Below, piece after piece: positions 1 to 9,913 of a DNA stretch of 64,000 nucleotides. Made by a program: the position numbers and the translations under genes. This DNA is from Bacteroidetes bacterium MED-G20. Its GTDB lineage: Bacteria > Bacteroidota > Bacteroidia > Flavobacteriales_D > Parvicellaceae. The DNA is taken from positions 1-64,000 of the forward strand of contig CAJJCR010000002.1 in NCBI GenBank assembly GCA_905182745.1. The letters are read 5' to 3'. Every line of letters starts with the position of its first letter. Position 1 is the first letter of the stretch. A model generated the notes under the pieces. That model was not told the origin of the DNA, did no database searches, and worked only from the letters and a program-made list of their open reading frames with translations.

Positions 1-1134
1 TGGACCTCCTGGAACTGGAAAAACATATCAACACAATATTAAGAGCTGCACAAATAATTGAGAATCGTGTAATCGACTCGTATGATGAAGCTCTGGAAGT
101 GTTTAAAGCTAACCTTCATGACAAAATAGAATTTATCACTTTTCATCAGAACTATAGTTATGAAGATTTCATACAAGGATTAAGACCTGATACAGAAAAT
201 GATAACCAACTTACTTTTGAAAGAAAGGATGGAGTTTTTAAAGAAATTGCGGACAAAGCATTAAAAAATCTAACAGAATCCGAAAAACCACAGTTATCAA
301 AAAGACTCTTTGAAGAAGTATTTAACGAATTCATAAATCCTCTAGTAGAAGGTGAAATTGAGGAAATTGAAGTGTTTGATGATCCTCCTTTTTCATTACA
401 GCTATTTCTAATAAATCAATCGACTTTAGAAAAGCAAGTGGAGGGACAGCACATACGTTGAGCATTGGAACTCTTAAGAAAATGTATTTGGCCGAATCTG
501 TTTTAGAAATACAGGGTTTAGCCTCATACTACAGTCCTCTTTTAGCTGAATTACTAAAGCTAGGGAAAGACTCTTCGGGCAAGAAAGAACAAATTAAACG
601 TCAAGATTATGTTATAATTATTGACGAAATCAACAGAGCGAATATTTCAAGAGTTTTTGGAGAACTTATAACGCTTATTGAACCTGACAAGCGTTCGCAT
701 GGTAGCAATTCCATTGGAAGCTAGATTACCTTCTGGTGATCCATTTATTGTTCCTTCTAACTTGTTCATCATTGGTACAATGAACACCGCTGACAAATCA
801 ATTGCACTATTAGATATAGCTCTTAGGAGAAGATTTGAGTTTGAGTCTATGTATCCAAAATATGAAATAACTGGTCAAGAAATCTATGATGTAGAAATCC
901 TTAAAAAATCAATGAACAAATCATTAAATCTAAAGGTCATGACTTCCAAATTGGTCATGCCTATTTTATGGGAGAAATAAAGATCTTAGTTCAGCGATGA
1001 ATAAAAAAGTAATTCCACTTCTTCTTGAGTATTATATGAATGACGAAAAAGAAGTTAAAGGAATTCTGAATTCAGCAGGCCTTATAATTGAAGAAAATTC
1101 ATGGCCACTAAAAATATCAGGCAAGAATGATTAA
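1..1134 (+). pseudogene. mcrB: McrB-like AAA+ GTPase subunit of a type IV (McrBC) restriction system, 5' partial and frameshifted
   Basis: McrB is the GTP-driven AAA+ motor of McrBC, which cuts modified DNA with McrC. The window starts inside the gene. Walker A (GPPGTGKT) is read at 2-25 in frame 2; the sequence continues in frame 3 to about 430, in frame 2 through Walker B (IIIDEINR, about 611-637), in frame 3 through the McrB signature GTMNTADKS (about 774-800) and an arginine-rich ALRRRF segment, then in frame 2 ([13 protein letters not shown], about 935-975), and ends in frame 1 at 1132-1134. That makes about five single-base frameshifts near 40, 430, 698, 930 and 980. All hallmark motifs survive, so the gene is either very freshly broken or the reads contain indel errors. 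Its last 8 bases overlap the mcrC start, the usual mcrBC arrangement. The N-terminal DNA-recognition domain lies outside the window. Confidence 0.85.
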
Positions 1135-2417
1135 CCTTTTTGAATATCAAAACAAGGTAGATATTCAAGACTCGTTTGAAGGCTTGGAAAGTTTTCTTGA
1201 TGAAATCTGGAATAGCCGTGAAAAGAATTCTTTTTATTCAGAAAATGGAAATGATAAAATAGAATCTCAACGATTCCTACAATTCATTCATAAATCAAAT
1301 GAATTAAAATCAAATAAATATGTTGGTGTAATTCATTATGAAGGGAATAAAATAAACCTATTACCAAAGATATTTTTCGATTCTGAAAAGGAATATCAAA
1401 CCAATGAAGTGAATCAAATTCAAAACCATATTCTTTGGTGGTTAAGCTATTGTCGAAAAATTAAATTCCCGAATTATCAAGCTTCATTAGGTAGTGCAAA
1501 AAGTGACTTTTTTGAAGTTTTAATTTATATTTCTCAAAATATACTCGAGAACTTTTAAACTCATCCATCTACCAGCAGTACGAAGAAGTAAATCGCGAAT
1601 TATCCTTTATAAAAGGGAGACTAAACACTAACGAATACATAAATGAAAACTTAAGCAAAGGCAAATGGCATAAACTCAATTGTACTTATGATGCTTTCGT
1701 TTTTGACAATGAATTCAATCGCATAATCAAGTATGTTACTACTCTCCTATTTAATGTTACCTCAAGTCAAGATAGCAAGAAGAACTTAAGAGAAATCCTC
1801 TTCATATTGGATGAAGTTCAGACGAAAGGGCAACTGCTGAACAATGTTCTAGAATCTCATTCAATCCAATGTTTGGTGAGTTTGAAACAGTCCGCGATTA
1901 CTGCCAATTATTCCTCACCAACTGTATTTCGTTTGACTATAAAAATGACTTAAAACTCTTCGCTTTTCTACTTCCAATGGAATATGTTTTTGAAGACTTT
2001 ATTTTTGGTTTCATTGACAAAGAACTAGAGAAAGTAACTGCCAAAGCGCAAAGAAGCGACACATACCTTGACGAAGGAAAAGCCTTTAATTTAAAACCCG
2101 ATTTATGGCTAAAAACAGATCATAAATCTCTGATTGCTGATACTAAATACAAGATTGTCTATTCAGATGAGAAAGACCCAAAGAAAGGTATTTCTCAGAA
2201 CGACCTATATCAAATGCTCGCATATGCTGTAAGGTTTGAAGTGGATGAAATCATATTATTCTACCCTAACACAATTAAACAAGGACAGGAAGAAGAAACA
2301 GAATTGACAATTAAAGATGCTTTAGCAGATGGAAAAGAAATATCTATTAGAGCATTTCAGTTGCCAATAATTAATAGAGAATTACTTGAAACTGATTTAG
2401 AACGAATACTGATTTGA
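1127..2417 (+). pseudogene. mcrC: McrC-like nuclease subunit of McrBC restriction system, frameshifted
   Basis: McrC is the PD-(D/E)XK endonuclease partner of McrB. The N-terminal part (1127-1558) carries the typical McrC opening with the segment KYVGVIHYEGNKINLLPKI. The reading then moves to frame 1 (about 1549-1865, ELLNSSIYQQYEEVNREL onward) and to frame 3 from about 1869. The last part holds the nuclease motif: PDLWL around 2098, then ADTKYK about 45 bases later, which gives the PD...DxK core. A third shift near 2405 would extend the protein in frame 1 (SELFESTRQELINKIEKIL) to a stop at 2498-2500. Catalytic residues are intact; only the frame is broken, three times in 1.3 kb. The start overlaps the mcrB stop by 8 bases, implying translational coupling. 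As read, the product would be non-functional. Confidence 0.82.
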
Positions 2418-2556
2418 GCGAACTGTTTGAATCTACAAGACAAGAATTAATAAATAAAATAGAAAAAATACTGGTGCCAACAATGTATATAAAATCATAG
2501 CATTTCATATACTAACCGTTAAATAAATTTAAAAGGGTAGTAGTGAAATTAAAATT

Positions 2557-3060
2557 CTAAGATACTTTTCTTTCCATTTTAAGCACTTTAACAGGCTTAT
2601 CATTAAAGTATAGCTTTAAATATTTTTCATTAAAAGATATAGATTGATCCTTAATATAAAATAAATGACTTTGCATTGCTTTAATCCTAAATTTCTGGTT
2701 AGTATCCTTTAATCTAACAGCTTTTTTAAGCATATACGAACAAATTGTGTACATAGAATCATAAATGCTTTCAAAACGATTGTATTTGAAATGATTTGAA
2801 TTCGTAGTAATTAAATCAGATGTTATATAATCTAAGTTAAAATTCAAATTATCGAACAAATCGTTAATCGCTGAGATTTGCGCAGAATTCAACGATAAGT
2901 AGTAATGTCTGTATAATCCATAGATTTTACACATAAATTCATTTAAAAGGATTATATGCTGTGTATAAAAGGTTTCTAATTGAGTTTTAAACTTTAAAGC
3001 TTGTCTATAATTAGTAAAGTGAAAGATTTCATTACGTGACAAAGCAATGTAGTAATGCAA
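2557..3060 (-). CDS. hypothetical protein, orphan
   Basis: A 167-residue basic, Tyr- and Lys-rich protein that I do not recognise. It has no signal peptide, membrane segment or obvious catalytic motif and looks alpha-helical (long runs of Leu, Asn, Tyr, Ile with regular charged positions). It stands alone: 183 bases separate it from the SpoIID-like gene downstream in the same direction of reading frames, and it converges on the broken mcrC. Base composition resembles the neighbours. It could be an accessory passenger of the McrBC island or a lineage-specific gene; nothing in the sequence decides between these. Confidence 0.6.
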   Translation of the reverse strand: MHYYIALSRNEIFHFTNYRQALKFKTQLETFYTQHIILLNEFMCKIYGLYRHYYLSLNSAQISAINDLFDNLNFNLDYITSDLITTNSNHFKYNRFESIYDSMYTICSYMLKKAVRLKDTNQKFRIKAMQSHLFYIKDQSISFNEKYLKLYFNDKPVKVLKMERKVS

Positions 3061-3243
3061 GTTGTCCGACGAGATGTCTGACTTAGTTTTAATATCAATT
3101 TTAAAAGTTCTAATTATATAAGTACTTATGTATTAAACAATTAGCTATTGTAATTACTTAATATATGTGTTCTGTACGAATATAATAAACTTATCTTATT
3201 TGTCCTATAATTAATACGATGTTAACCAATGTGTTTTGAACTA

Positions 3244-4410
3244 CTAGTCTATTATATAGAACTCTCTCATTTTCATGTCTATCAAATGAACATCTGTGTA
3301 ATAGAATCTAAGAACCTCTAAAAAATCATAACCAATCTCAATCATTCGCATTGCACCCTCTTGCGACAATCCAACACCATGGCCAAAACCTTTTCCTTTA
3401 AAAGTTAATGTTTCTCCATTGTCAAAAATAGAAAAATAAGTACTTTTTAATTTCCAGTCTTTTCTAATATCTGTTAATGGAATTTGGTATACCCAATCTA
3501 CAAGAAACTTATGCCTTATTTTTTGTTTAAAATTTAAAGCAGCATTTTTAGCTTCTACATTGCTAATTGGATACTGGTATTTCTTCTTTAAATATTGCAA
3601 CCACTTGGATTTTGAAATGGTTTTCTGCCAGTCATAACTTGTTCCTCCCATTGAATATGGATCGTGAATGCTTCTTAAATATGGCAACGCCTTGCTCCAT
3701 ACATCTTCAACATTATTGGTTTGCCCTCCGCTATTAGAAAAATAAGAAGCTTGAATATACTCCATATTCTCATCTACCAGTATAAGGTTTTCAGTTTCCT
3801 GAACTGCATTTATAATATTGGAATCTTTGTACATATTGCCCTTATATACTTGACAATTGACCAAATCTGTTAAATAAAACCCTTCATGAATGAACTTATA
3901 TTGGTTTTTCAAGGCATAAGTTCTACTAATTATTGCATGTACTTTATAAAAATCTTTGCTTTTCCCTTCTCCAACTTCTGATTCCAATACACCTACAATA
4001 TATTTTTCAAAGTCTACAAGATTTACCAAAGTTAAAGATTTCTTTTGAGGAAAAATCAATAAATCGTCGTAATAAGAACGATTCTTCAAAATAGGAATTT
4101 GACTGCTAACAGAGAAGATGCCAGTATCACTTTCTATATTAGATAGTTTTAAAGTGTCAAAATTTCCTATGAATTTACCATCTATAGTAAGAGACAATTT
4201 ACCACTACTATACTGTAAAATAATATTTGTTTTACTAGTGATTTTATTTTTTAAGATCTTTTTTGAAGATTTTAAACAATAGGTAGATTCACATACTTTA
4301 AAGGCGAATTTCTTTACTTGAACATTTCTTAAAATTCCAATTTTAAAATCTATTGAATATGCCCCAAAAGGAACTGCTACAAGAGTAAAAAATACTATTA
4401 GATTCTTCAT
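3244..4410 (-). CDS. SpoIID/LytB domain protein, putative peptidoglycan lytic enzyme
   Basis: The protein has 388 residues with an N-terminal signal peptide (about residues 1-19) followed by a beta-rich region and a SpoIID domain. Visible family marks are the Glu-containing ESEVG at 143-147 (position of the catalytic Glu of SpoIID), RTYA at 163-166, and the closing GFGHGVGLSQEGA at 341-353. SpoIID enzymes cleave glycan strands of peptidoglycan; in non-sporulating Bacteroidota they are exported and presumed to act in wall remodelling. The gene follows lpxB on the same strand after 37 bases and is probably the last gene of the surE-lpxB transcript. The substrate in this organism is inferred from the family only. 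Confidence 0.85.
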   Translation of the reverse strand: MKNLIVFFTLVAVPFGAYSIDFKIGILRNVQVKKFAFKVCESTYCLKSSKKILKNKITSKTNIILQYSSGKLSLTIDGKFIGNFDTLKLSNIESDTGIFSVSSQIPILKNRSYYDDLLIFPQKKSLTLVNLVDFEKYIVGVLESEVGEGKSKDFYKVHAIISRTYALKNQYKFIHEGFYLTDLVNCQVYKGNMYKDSNIINAVQETENLILVDENMEYIQASYFSNSGGQTNNVEDVWSKALPYLRSIHDPYSMGGTSYDWQKTISKSKWLQYLKKKYQYPISNVEAKNAALNFKQKIRHKFLVDWVYQIPLTDIRKDWKLKSTYFSIFDNGETLTFKGKGFGHGVGLSQEGAMRMIEIGYDFLEVLRFYYTDVHLIDMKMREFYIID

Positions 4411-4447
4411 TCAAAAATAATAAGCAAAACTAAAAGAATATGTTTTA

Positions 4448-5581
4448 TTATTTTTGGAAACTTTCTATAGTTTTGAACATATCTCTTGCAATATTTTTAG
4501 ATACATTTTTCCCTTGACATTTGGCAATTAATAATCGATAGGCTTCCTTCATTTTATTTAAAGCCAAATCATCGTTAAGTATGTTTAATTCTTTAGTTAA
4601 TTTAAAAACACTTAAATCATTTTGAATCAACTCTTTAACAACTTCTTTATCCATTATTAAATTTACCAATGATATGTACTTTATCTTCACCAAAGATTTA
4701 GCAATTACATAAGACAACCAGCTGGTTTTATAACAAACTATTTGAGGCACATTAAAAAATGCTGTTTCTAAAGTCGCTGTTCCTGATGTAACCAATGCTC
4801 TACTGGAATTATTTAAGAGGTTGTAGGTATCCTTATATATTACCTTGGCGCTAGAATTGGAGGTAATCTGCGCATATAAGTCTTTGAAATTTTTCATTCC
4901 AGCTACCACAATATTAAATTCTTTTGAGTAACTAGATACAGCACGAAGCATTACAGGAAGCTTTTTCTCTATCTCCTGCTTCCTACTTCCAGGAAGTAAC
5001 GAAATAATAGGTTTTCCAACCTCTAACCCATGTGTTACTGTAAATTTTGACTTAGATACTGACTCCTTGTTCTTGAAATTTAATATATGTTCTAATAGTG
5101 GATGTCCCATATAATTGGACTCCAAACCATATTTTTTTAGAAACTCCCTCTCAAAAGGAAGAATCACATACAATTTATCTACATATTTTTTAATTGCCTC
5201 TACTCTATTTTCTTTCCAGGCCCAAACCTGAGGAGCTATATAGTATAGTATAGGAAAAGAATACTGGTAGAAGTATTTGGCTATTCTCATATTAAAACCA
5301 GGAAAGTCTATTAGTATTAGTGCGTCTGGGTTGAATGCTTTAATATCTTGTTTGCAAAAAGTAATATTTTTTAAAATAGTTCCTAAATTTCTAATCACTT
5401 CCAAAAATCCCATATAATTATGGTCTTTATAATGCTTTACTATATCAACGCCTTGTTCTTGCATTAAATCACCACCCCAAGCTCTGATATCTGCCTTAGA
5501 ATCTTTTAGTTTAAGCTCTCTTACTAAATTAGAACCGTATAAATCCCCTGAAGCTTCCCCAGCAATGATGTAATACTTCAT
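4448..5581 (-). CDS. lpxB: lipid-A-disaccharide synthase
   Basis: LpxB (GT19) joins UDP-2,3-diacylglucosamine and lipid X to form the lipid A disaccharide at the inner membrane. The 377-residue length is normal for the family. Seen in the sequence are GEASGD at residues 8-13, LLPGSRKQEIEKKLP near 195-210, and the C-terminal nucleotide-sugar segment TSGTATLETAFFNVPQI. It sits 3 bases after the small membrane gene that follows surE, so surE, the membrane gene and lpxB form one transcription unit. Presence of lpxB shows an LPS-bearing outer membrane; an LpxL-like acyltransferase at 29.4 kb belongs to the same pathway. Confidence 0.96.
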   Translation of the reverse strand: MKYYIIAGEASGDLYGSNLVRELKLKDSKADIRAWGGDLMQEQGVDIVKHYKDHNYMGFLEVIRNLGTILKNITFCKQDIKAFNPDALILIDFPGFNMRIAKYFYQYSFPILYYIAPQVWAWKENRVEAIKKYVDKLYVILPFEREFLKKYGLESNYMGHPLLEHILNFKNKESVSKSKFTVTHGLEVGKPIISLLPGSRKQEIEKKLPVMLRAVSSYSKEFNIVVAGMKNFKDLYAQITSNSSAKVIYKDTYNLLNNSSRALVTSGTATLETAFFNVPQIVCYKTSWLSYVIAKSLVKIKYISLVNLIMDKEVVKELIQNDLSVFKLTKELNILNDDLALNKMKEAYRLLIAKCQGKNVSKNIARDMFKTIESFQK

Positions 5582-5584
5582 GAA

Positions 5585-5926
5585 TTAATAAATGAATAGA
5601 ACTGAAACAGCCGCGAGTAACAAGGTAATAAAGACCAATCCTTTGGAAAAACGATCCAATCTATTTAAAAAGAAAGAAAAATAAAATGCCAACATATTGG
5701 CCAGCAAACAAAACATTACGGTACTCTGTCTAGTATCTTGGTATATTAACTTTAAATCATTCACATGAAGTAAATCGTGGTTTTGAGTAAATATTTGCCA
5801 AAAAGTAGAAAAAGACATATCCCCCCCTTGAGCAAGAAATCCAATAAAAAAACCCAATACTGGAAAAGTTAATCCAGCAATAATCCCATATTTAGTTTGA
5901 TTGATCTTATTTTTCCAATTAGCCAT
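5585..5926 (-). CDS. small conserved membrane protein between surE and lpxB
   Basis: A 113-residue protein with three predicted hydrophobic helices (near residues 15-35, 70-88 and 95-113). I chose the start at 5926 because it forms a TAATG stop-start overlap with surE; an upstream in-frame ATG at 5938 would add four residues. No enzymatic motif is seen. From memory, small membrane genes are found beside surE and lpxB in other Bacteroidota, which suggests an envelope role, but its function is unknown to me. Confidence 0.75.
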   Translation of the reverse strand: MANWKNKINQTKYGIIAGLTFPVLGFFIGFLAQGGDMSFSTFWQIFTQNHDLLHVNDLKLIYQDTRQSTVMFCLLANMLAFYFSFFLNRLDRFSKGLVFITLLLAAVSVLFIY

Positions 5927-6690
5927 TATATTTCCCATTTTTTAAGTTCTTTTACAGAATCATGACAAGTTAAGTCGTACTGCGTAGGAACTATAGTTAC
6001 ATAATTATTCTCTAAATAATTAACATCTGTATCTGGAGCTTGTTCCTTTGAACCAAAAGATCCTGTTAACCAGTAATAATCTTTTCCTAGTGGATCTTTT
6101 CTATGGTCAAAAGTGTCGTCCCAAAATGCTTTACCTTGTCTACAAGCTTTAATTCCTTTTATTTTATCTTCTTTGACATTGGGAATATTCACATTTAAGC
6201 AAGTTCCCAACTTTAAACCCTCATTGATTACCTTTTTGGAAATTAAACGGACTATTTTCTTCGAATAATTAAAATCTGCATCCTCACTGTAGTCTGTTAA
6301 CGAGTAGCCAACACTAGGAATACCAGCCAAGGCACCCTCTACTGCTGCAGACATTGTTCCGGAATATAAAATATTGGTACTTACATTAGAACCATGGTTA
6401 ATTCCCGACAAAATCAAATCTGGTTTTTCTCCTTTTAATAAAAACAAACCCATTTTTACACAGTCTACTGGAGTTCCTGTACAAGAGTAGGCATTTACAG
6501 AACTAAAAAAATCTAATTTAAAACATCTTATAGGTTTATTTACCGAAATAGCATGACCCATTCCCGATTGTGGTCTATCTGGTGCAACCAATATAATTCT
6601 CCCTAAATCTTTTACAGAATCTACAAGAGACTTTATACCCTTAGATTGGTATCCATCGTCGTTGGTAATTAAAATTAATGGTTTAGACAT
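5926..6690 (-). CDS. surE: 5'/3'-nucleotidase SurE
   Basis: SurE is a metal-dependent nucleoside monophosphate phosphatase. The 254-residue protein shows the metal-binding NDDG at residues 10-13, the CTGTPVDCVK segment, and the SGINHGSN...YSGTMSAAVEGA block, all SurE signatures. It is the first gene of the minus-strand unit surE - membrane protein - lpxB and is divergent from the DUF4139 gene at 6757, with 66 bases between the two start codons. Confidence 0.95.
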   Translation of the reverse strand: MSKPLILITNDDGYQSKGIKSLVDSVKDLGRIILVAPDRPQSGMGHAISVNKPIRCFKLDFFSSVNAYSCTGTPVDCVKMGLFLLKGEKPDLILSGINHGSNVSTNILYSGTMSAAVEGALAGIPSVGYSLTDYSEDADFNYSKKIVRLISKKVINEGLKLGTCLNVNIPNVKEDKIKGIKACRQGKAFWDDTFDHRKDPLGKDYYWLTGSFGSKEQAPDTDVNYLENNYVTIVPTQYDLTCHDSVKELKKWEI

Positions 6691-6724
6691 TGGGCTAAGT
6701 TAAGGATAATTAAATTTTTGGCAT

Positions 6725-6732
6725 TAACTTTG
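6725..6732 (+). promoter_or_regulatory. Bacteroidota -7 promoter element (TAACTTTG)
   Basis: An exact match to TAnnTTTG lies 24 bases before the ATG at 6757. No good TTG -33 element is seen at the usual spacing, so only the -7 half is supported. Such matches also occur by chance in AT-rich DNA. Confidence 0.4.
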
Positions 6733-6756
6733 AAGTATGTTTGTAAAAAATATATA

Positions 6757-8370
6757 ATGATTAAAAAACTATCTATAATATGCTCTTCTTTTTTGGTGTT
6801 AACTTCCTACAGTTTTAAAGCTCAAAATTTAGCCAATTATATTTCGCAAAGTTCTGAAATTAAAAATATTACCATTCATAACGTGGGAGCGCATATTGAA
6901 AGAATAGGAAATGCAAAAATTAAATTAGGATCTAATCATTTAGTTATAACCAATCTATCCCAAAGCTTAATCAACGAATCTATTCAGTTTGTAATGAAAT
7001 CCAACAATATCATAGTTAATTCTGTTTCAAAAAAAATGAACTTTCTCAACAGGGAATCTATGGGAAATAAAGAATTGTCTTTCTTAAAAGACAGTTTAAG
7101 TCAGATAAAAGAGCAAAAAAGAATAAAGGAAGTCAATCTTGCAGTTTTTCTTGAAGAGAAAGATTTATTCAATGAGAATAAGTCTGTTTTAAAAACCACA
7201 AGAGAATTTATAGTGGATGATTTAATGGATTTGTCCGAGTATTTCAAAAAAAGTATTTTTAGAATTCAATCGGATATTTCTCTCACTAAAAAAGAAATAG
7301 ACTCTTTATCTTTTATTGAAGAGAAACTAAAACAACAAATAAATTTTACCATTAAAACTACTAAAAATCAGTCCTCAAGTATAGTGGTTCAGTTAACCTG
7401 TACCAAAGTGGGAAATTACTCCTATCAGCTAAGCTATAATTCCAATAAAGCTGGATGGGCACCTAGCTACGAAATAAGATCTAAAGGAATTAACTCTCCA
7501 ATAGATTTAACCTACAAAGCAAAAATATTCCAAAACACCAATGAGATTTGGTCCAATGTCCAACTTTCTCTTTCAACTGGTAAATTAAATAAATCCAACA
7601 AAGCTCCATCTTTTCAAACCCAATATGTCAATAACTACAGTACCAACACTAAAAGAGCTAAAACTATTGTAAACAAAGGCTACTCCACCAATCGAATGGA
7701 TAGTGAAGATGAAATACAAGAGTCTATTTCTTCCTCTGAATTTACTAGTGTTGATTACAGCGGAACTCAAGTAATTTATAACATAGCACTTCCTTATTCA
7801 ATCCCAGCACAAACTGAACCAGTTTTTATTGAAATTCAAAAATTCAATTTAGAGGCCAATTACGATTATTATTGCTATCCAAAGCTAGACAAAGATGTTT
7901 TCTTAATGTGTCACTTTGAATCTCTTGGAAATAAGAATTTACTTCCTGGAAATGGTCAAGTTTATTTTGAAGGCAAATCTGTAGGAAAAACTTTTTTAGA
8001 CCCCTACTCAACTAAAAAAACCAATGATTTATCTTTGAGCAGAGATGTTTCTATTATTTGTGAAAGAACTTTAGAGAAAAAGTTTAGTTCAGAAACAAAA
8101 GTTGGAGACAATATTAAATTTGAGAGAACCTATAAGCTTTCCTTAAAAAACAACAAAGACAAATCTGTTTCAATTGTACTTATAGATCAAATACCAAAAT
8201 CCAACAAAAAATCTATTGACATTCAATTAATAGAGAGCACTGAAGCAATATTTGATAAGAAAAATGGAAAATTGAAATGGAATATTCAATTGAGTCCAAA
8301 CGAGATGGTTGAGAAAAAATTTAGTTTCACAGTTAAACATCCATCTGAAAACAAAGTGTCTGGATTTTAA
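6757..8370 (+). CDS. exported DUF4139 domain protein (MuiA-like)
   Basis: A 537-residue protein. The start at 6757 is preferred over an in-frame upstream codon at 6718 because it opens directly with a signal peptide (MIKKLSIICSSF..., cleaved near SFKAQ). The N-terminal part has the beta-sandwich lead of DUF4140 (residues about 25-130), then a helical stretch, then DUF4139 with the segment GWAPSYEIR and many NxE/W motifs. Related proteins are annotated as mucoidy inhibitor MuiA family; biochemical function is not known. It is monocistronic, divergent from surE and convergent with the phosphohexomutase gene. Confidence 0.8.
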   Translation: MIKKLSIICSSFLVLTSYSFKAQNLANYISQSSEIKNITIHNVGAHIERIGNAKIKLGSNHLVITNLSQSLINESIQFVMKSNNIIVNSVSKKMNFLNRESMGNKELSFLKDSLSQIKEQKRIKEVNLAVFLEEKDLFNENKSVLKTTREFIVDDLMDLSEYFKKSIFRIQSDISLTKKEIDSLSFIEEKLKQQINFTIKTTKNQSSSIVVQLTCTKVGNYSYQLSYNSNKAGWAPSYEIRSKGINSPIDLTYKAKIFQNTNEIWSNVQLSLSTGKLNKSNKAPSFQTQYVNNYSTNTKRAKTIVNKGYSTNRMDSEDEIQESISSSEFTSVDYSGTQVIYNIALPYSIPAQTEPVFIEIQKFNLEANYDYYCYPKLDKDVFLMCHFESLGNKNLLPGNGQVYFEGKSVGKTFLDPYSTKKTNDLSLSRDVSIICERTLEKKFSSETKVGDNIKFERTYKLSLKNNKDKSVSIVLIDQIPKSNKKSIDIQLIESTEAIFDKKNGKLKWNIQLSPNEMVEKKFSFTVKHPSENKVSGF

Positions 8371-8375
8371 GCCTC

Positions 8376-9779
8376 TTAAATTCCAATTTCTTTCTTACAA
8401 GCAGATAGTATGTCCTTTGCTCCTTTAAGGTCCTTAGACTCCGCATAACATCTTAGAACAGGCTCTGTTCCAGATGGTCTTATCATCAACCACTCATTTC
8501 GCTTAAAATAAATTTAAAACCATCTGTTTTGTCAATACTTTCAACAGTATATTTACCAAAAGACTGGAACTCATCTTTATTACATTTTTTAACAATGGCA
8601 TTTTTTACTTTCTCGTCAATATGAAGATCGTCTCTCCAATATTTAAACGGACCTACTAACTCATAAACTTCTTCAATAAGTTCTTCTAAAGATTTACCAG
8701 ATTTAGCCATATATTCAAATAAAACAAGTCCCATCCATATACCATCTCTTTCTGGAATATGTCCCTTAATAGCAATTCCTCCAGATTCTTCACCCCCAAT
8801 TAAAACATCTTCTTTAATCATCTGCTGAGCTATATATTTAAAGCCAACTTTTACTGTATCATGAGGCAATCCTAATTTCTCTGCCAACCTAACTACCCTT
8901 GGTGTTGTAGAAGCTGCTACCACTACCTTACCCTTTAAATTTTTAGATTTATTTAAATATAGTAGAAGCAATAAAATAATATGATGTGAATCTACAAACT
9001 CACCTTTGGAGTTGTAAAGACCTATTCTATCTGCATCCCCATCCGTTGCAAGACCAGCAGCAATCTTTCCATTTTCTTTTATTAGATTAGAAAATTCCGT
9101 TAAGTTTTTAGCAATTGGCTCTGGGGCCTGACCCATAAAAGAAGGATTTTCATCACAATGTAAAAATGTCATTTCAGGAAATAACTTTTTCATTACATTT
9201 TGACCAGCACCATACATAGCATCGTACGCAAAATTCAATCCAGATTTCTTAATGGCTTTAAATCAAAAGAAGACTCTACCCTATCTAAATACATCTGCTC
9301 CAAATCAACTATTTCTATATTATTTTTTTCAATCTGCTTATCAATATCTATTTGGTTGAGATAAATTTTATCTTCTGATGGAATTAAACTTTCTACCTCG
9401 CTAACTTTATCAGATGATAAAGGACCTCCAAAATGACCTTTTAGCTTGTATCCATTATAATCTGGTGGATTATGGCTAGCAGTAATTACAACCCCTAAGA
9501 GGCTTTTAATTCTTTGACACCTAAAGAAATCATTGGAGTAGAAATAAATGTTTTTGCCATGTATACCTTTATTCCTTTAGAAACAAATACTTTAACAGCG
9601 GTTTCTACAAATAACTTTCCACCAAATCTGCAATCATGTCCAATAACAATGGATGGTTTCTTAAAGTTTTTCAATGTCCATTCAGCAGTGGCATATGCTA
9701 CTCTTGAAACATTTTCGACAGTGAAGTCTTTTGCAATTATTGCTCTCCAACCATCCGTACCAAATTTTATATCTGACAT
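8376..9779 (-). CDS. phosphoglucomutase/phosphomannomutase family protein, interrupted by three frameshifts
   Basis: Alpha-D-phosphohexomutases interconvert hexose 1- and 6-phosphates. Reading from 9779: FGTDGWRA (N-terminus), a break near 9497, then LGVVITASHNP with the phospho-serine loop TASHNP, a break near 9257, then DGDADR (metal loop, about 9026-9043) and GGEESGG (sugar loop), a break near 8498, then RPSGTEP (phosphate-binding) and the stop at 8376-8378. Restoring one base at each break gives a full-length enzyme of about 467 residues. Two of the breaks (9257 and 8498) fall in runs of three A that would need to be four. Such conserved flanks argue for sequence error rather than decay. 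Confidence 0.88.
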
Positions 9780-9795
9780 TACTTTCTATTTATCA

Positions 9796-9803
9796 CAAAA
9801 GTA
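9796..9803 (-). promoter_or_regulatory. Bacteroidota -7 promoter element (TACTTTTG) for the phosphohexomutase gene
   Basis: On the minus strand an exact TAnnTTTG match lies 16 bases before the ATG at 9779. No convincing TTG is found at 17-23 bases upstream, so the site is tentative. Confidence 0.4.
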
Positions 9804-9890
9804 AAAAAACAAATAACTTAGATATTATAATTCTAAATATTGAACAATGTTTTTTTTTAATAAATCTGTATTACAGTAATTAAAGACTTA

Positions 9891-9898
9891 TATATTTG
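9891..9898 (+). promoter_or_regulatory. Bacteroidota -7 promoter element (TATATTTG) for trkA
   Basis: An exact TAnnTTTG match sits 15 bases before the trkA ATG at 9914. The -33 position holds only a weak TTA near 9871. It supports the upstream ATG as the true trkA start. Confidence 0.45.
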
Positions 9899-9913
9899 TT
9901 TAAATTATTTCCT

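Noticed and set aside
2418..2556. Mobile element end or integron-like site after mcrC
   Set aside because: I saw no inverted repeat pair, target duplication or transposase fragment; part of the stretch is better read as the shifted McrC C-terminus.
9514..9804. Open frame opposite the phosphohexomutase 5' end
   Set aside because: It is antisense to a clearly conserved enzyme (FGTDGWRA, TASHNP) and has no recognisable protein features.
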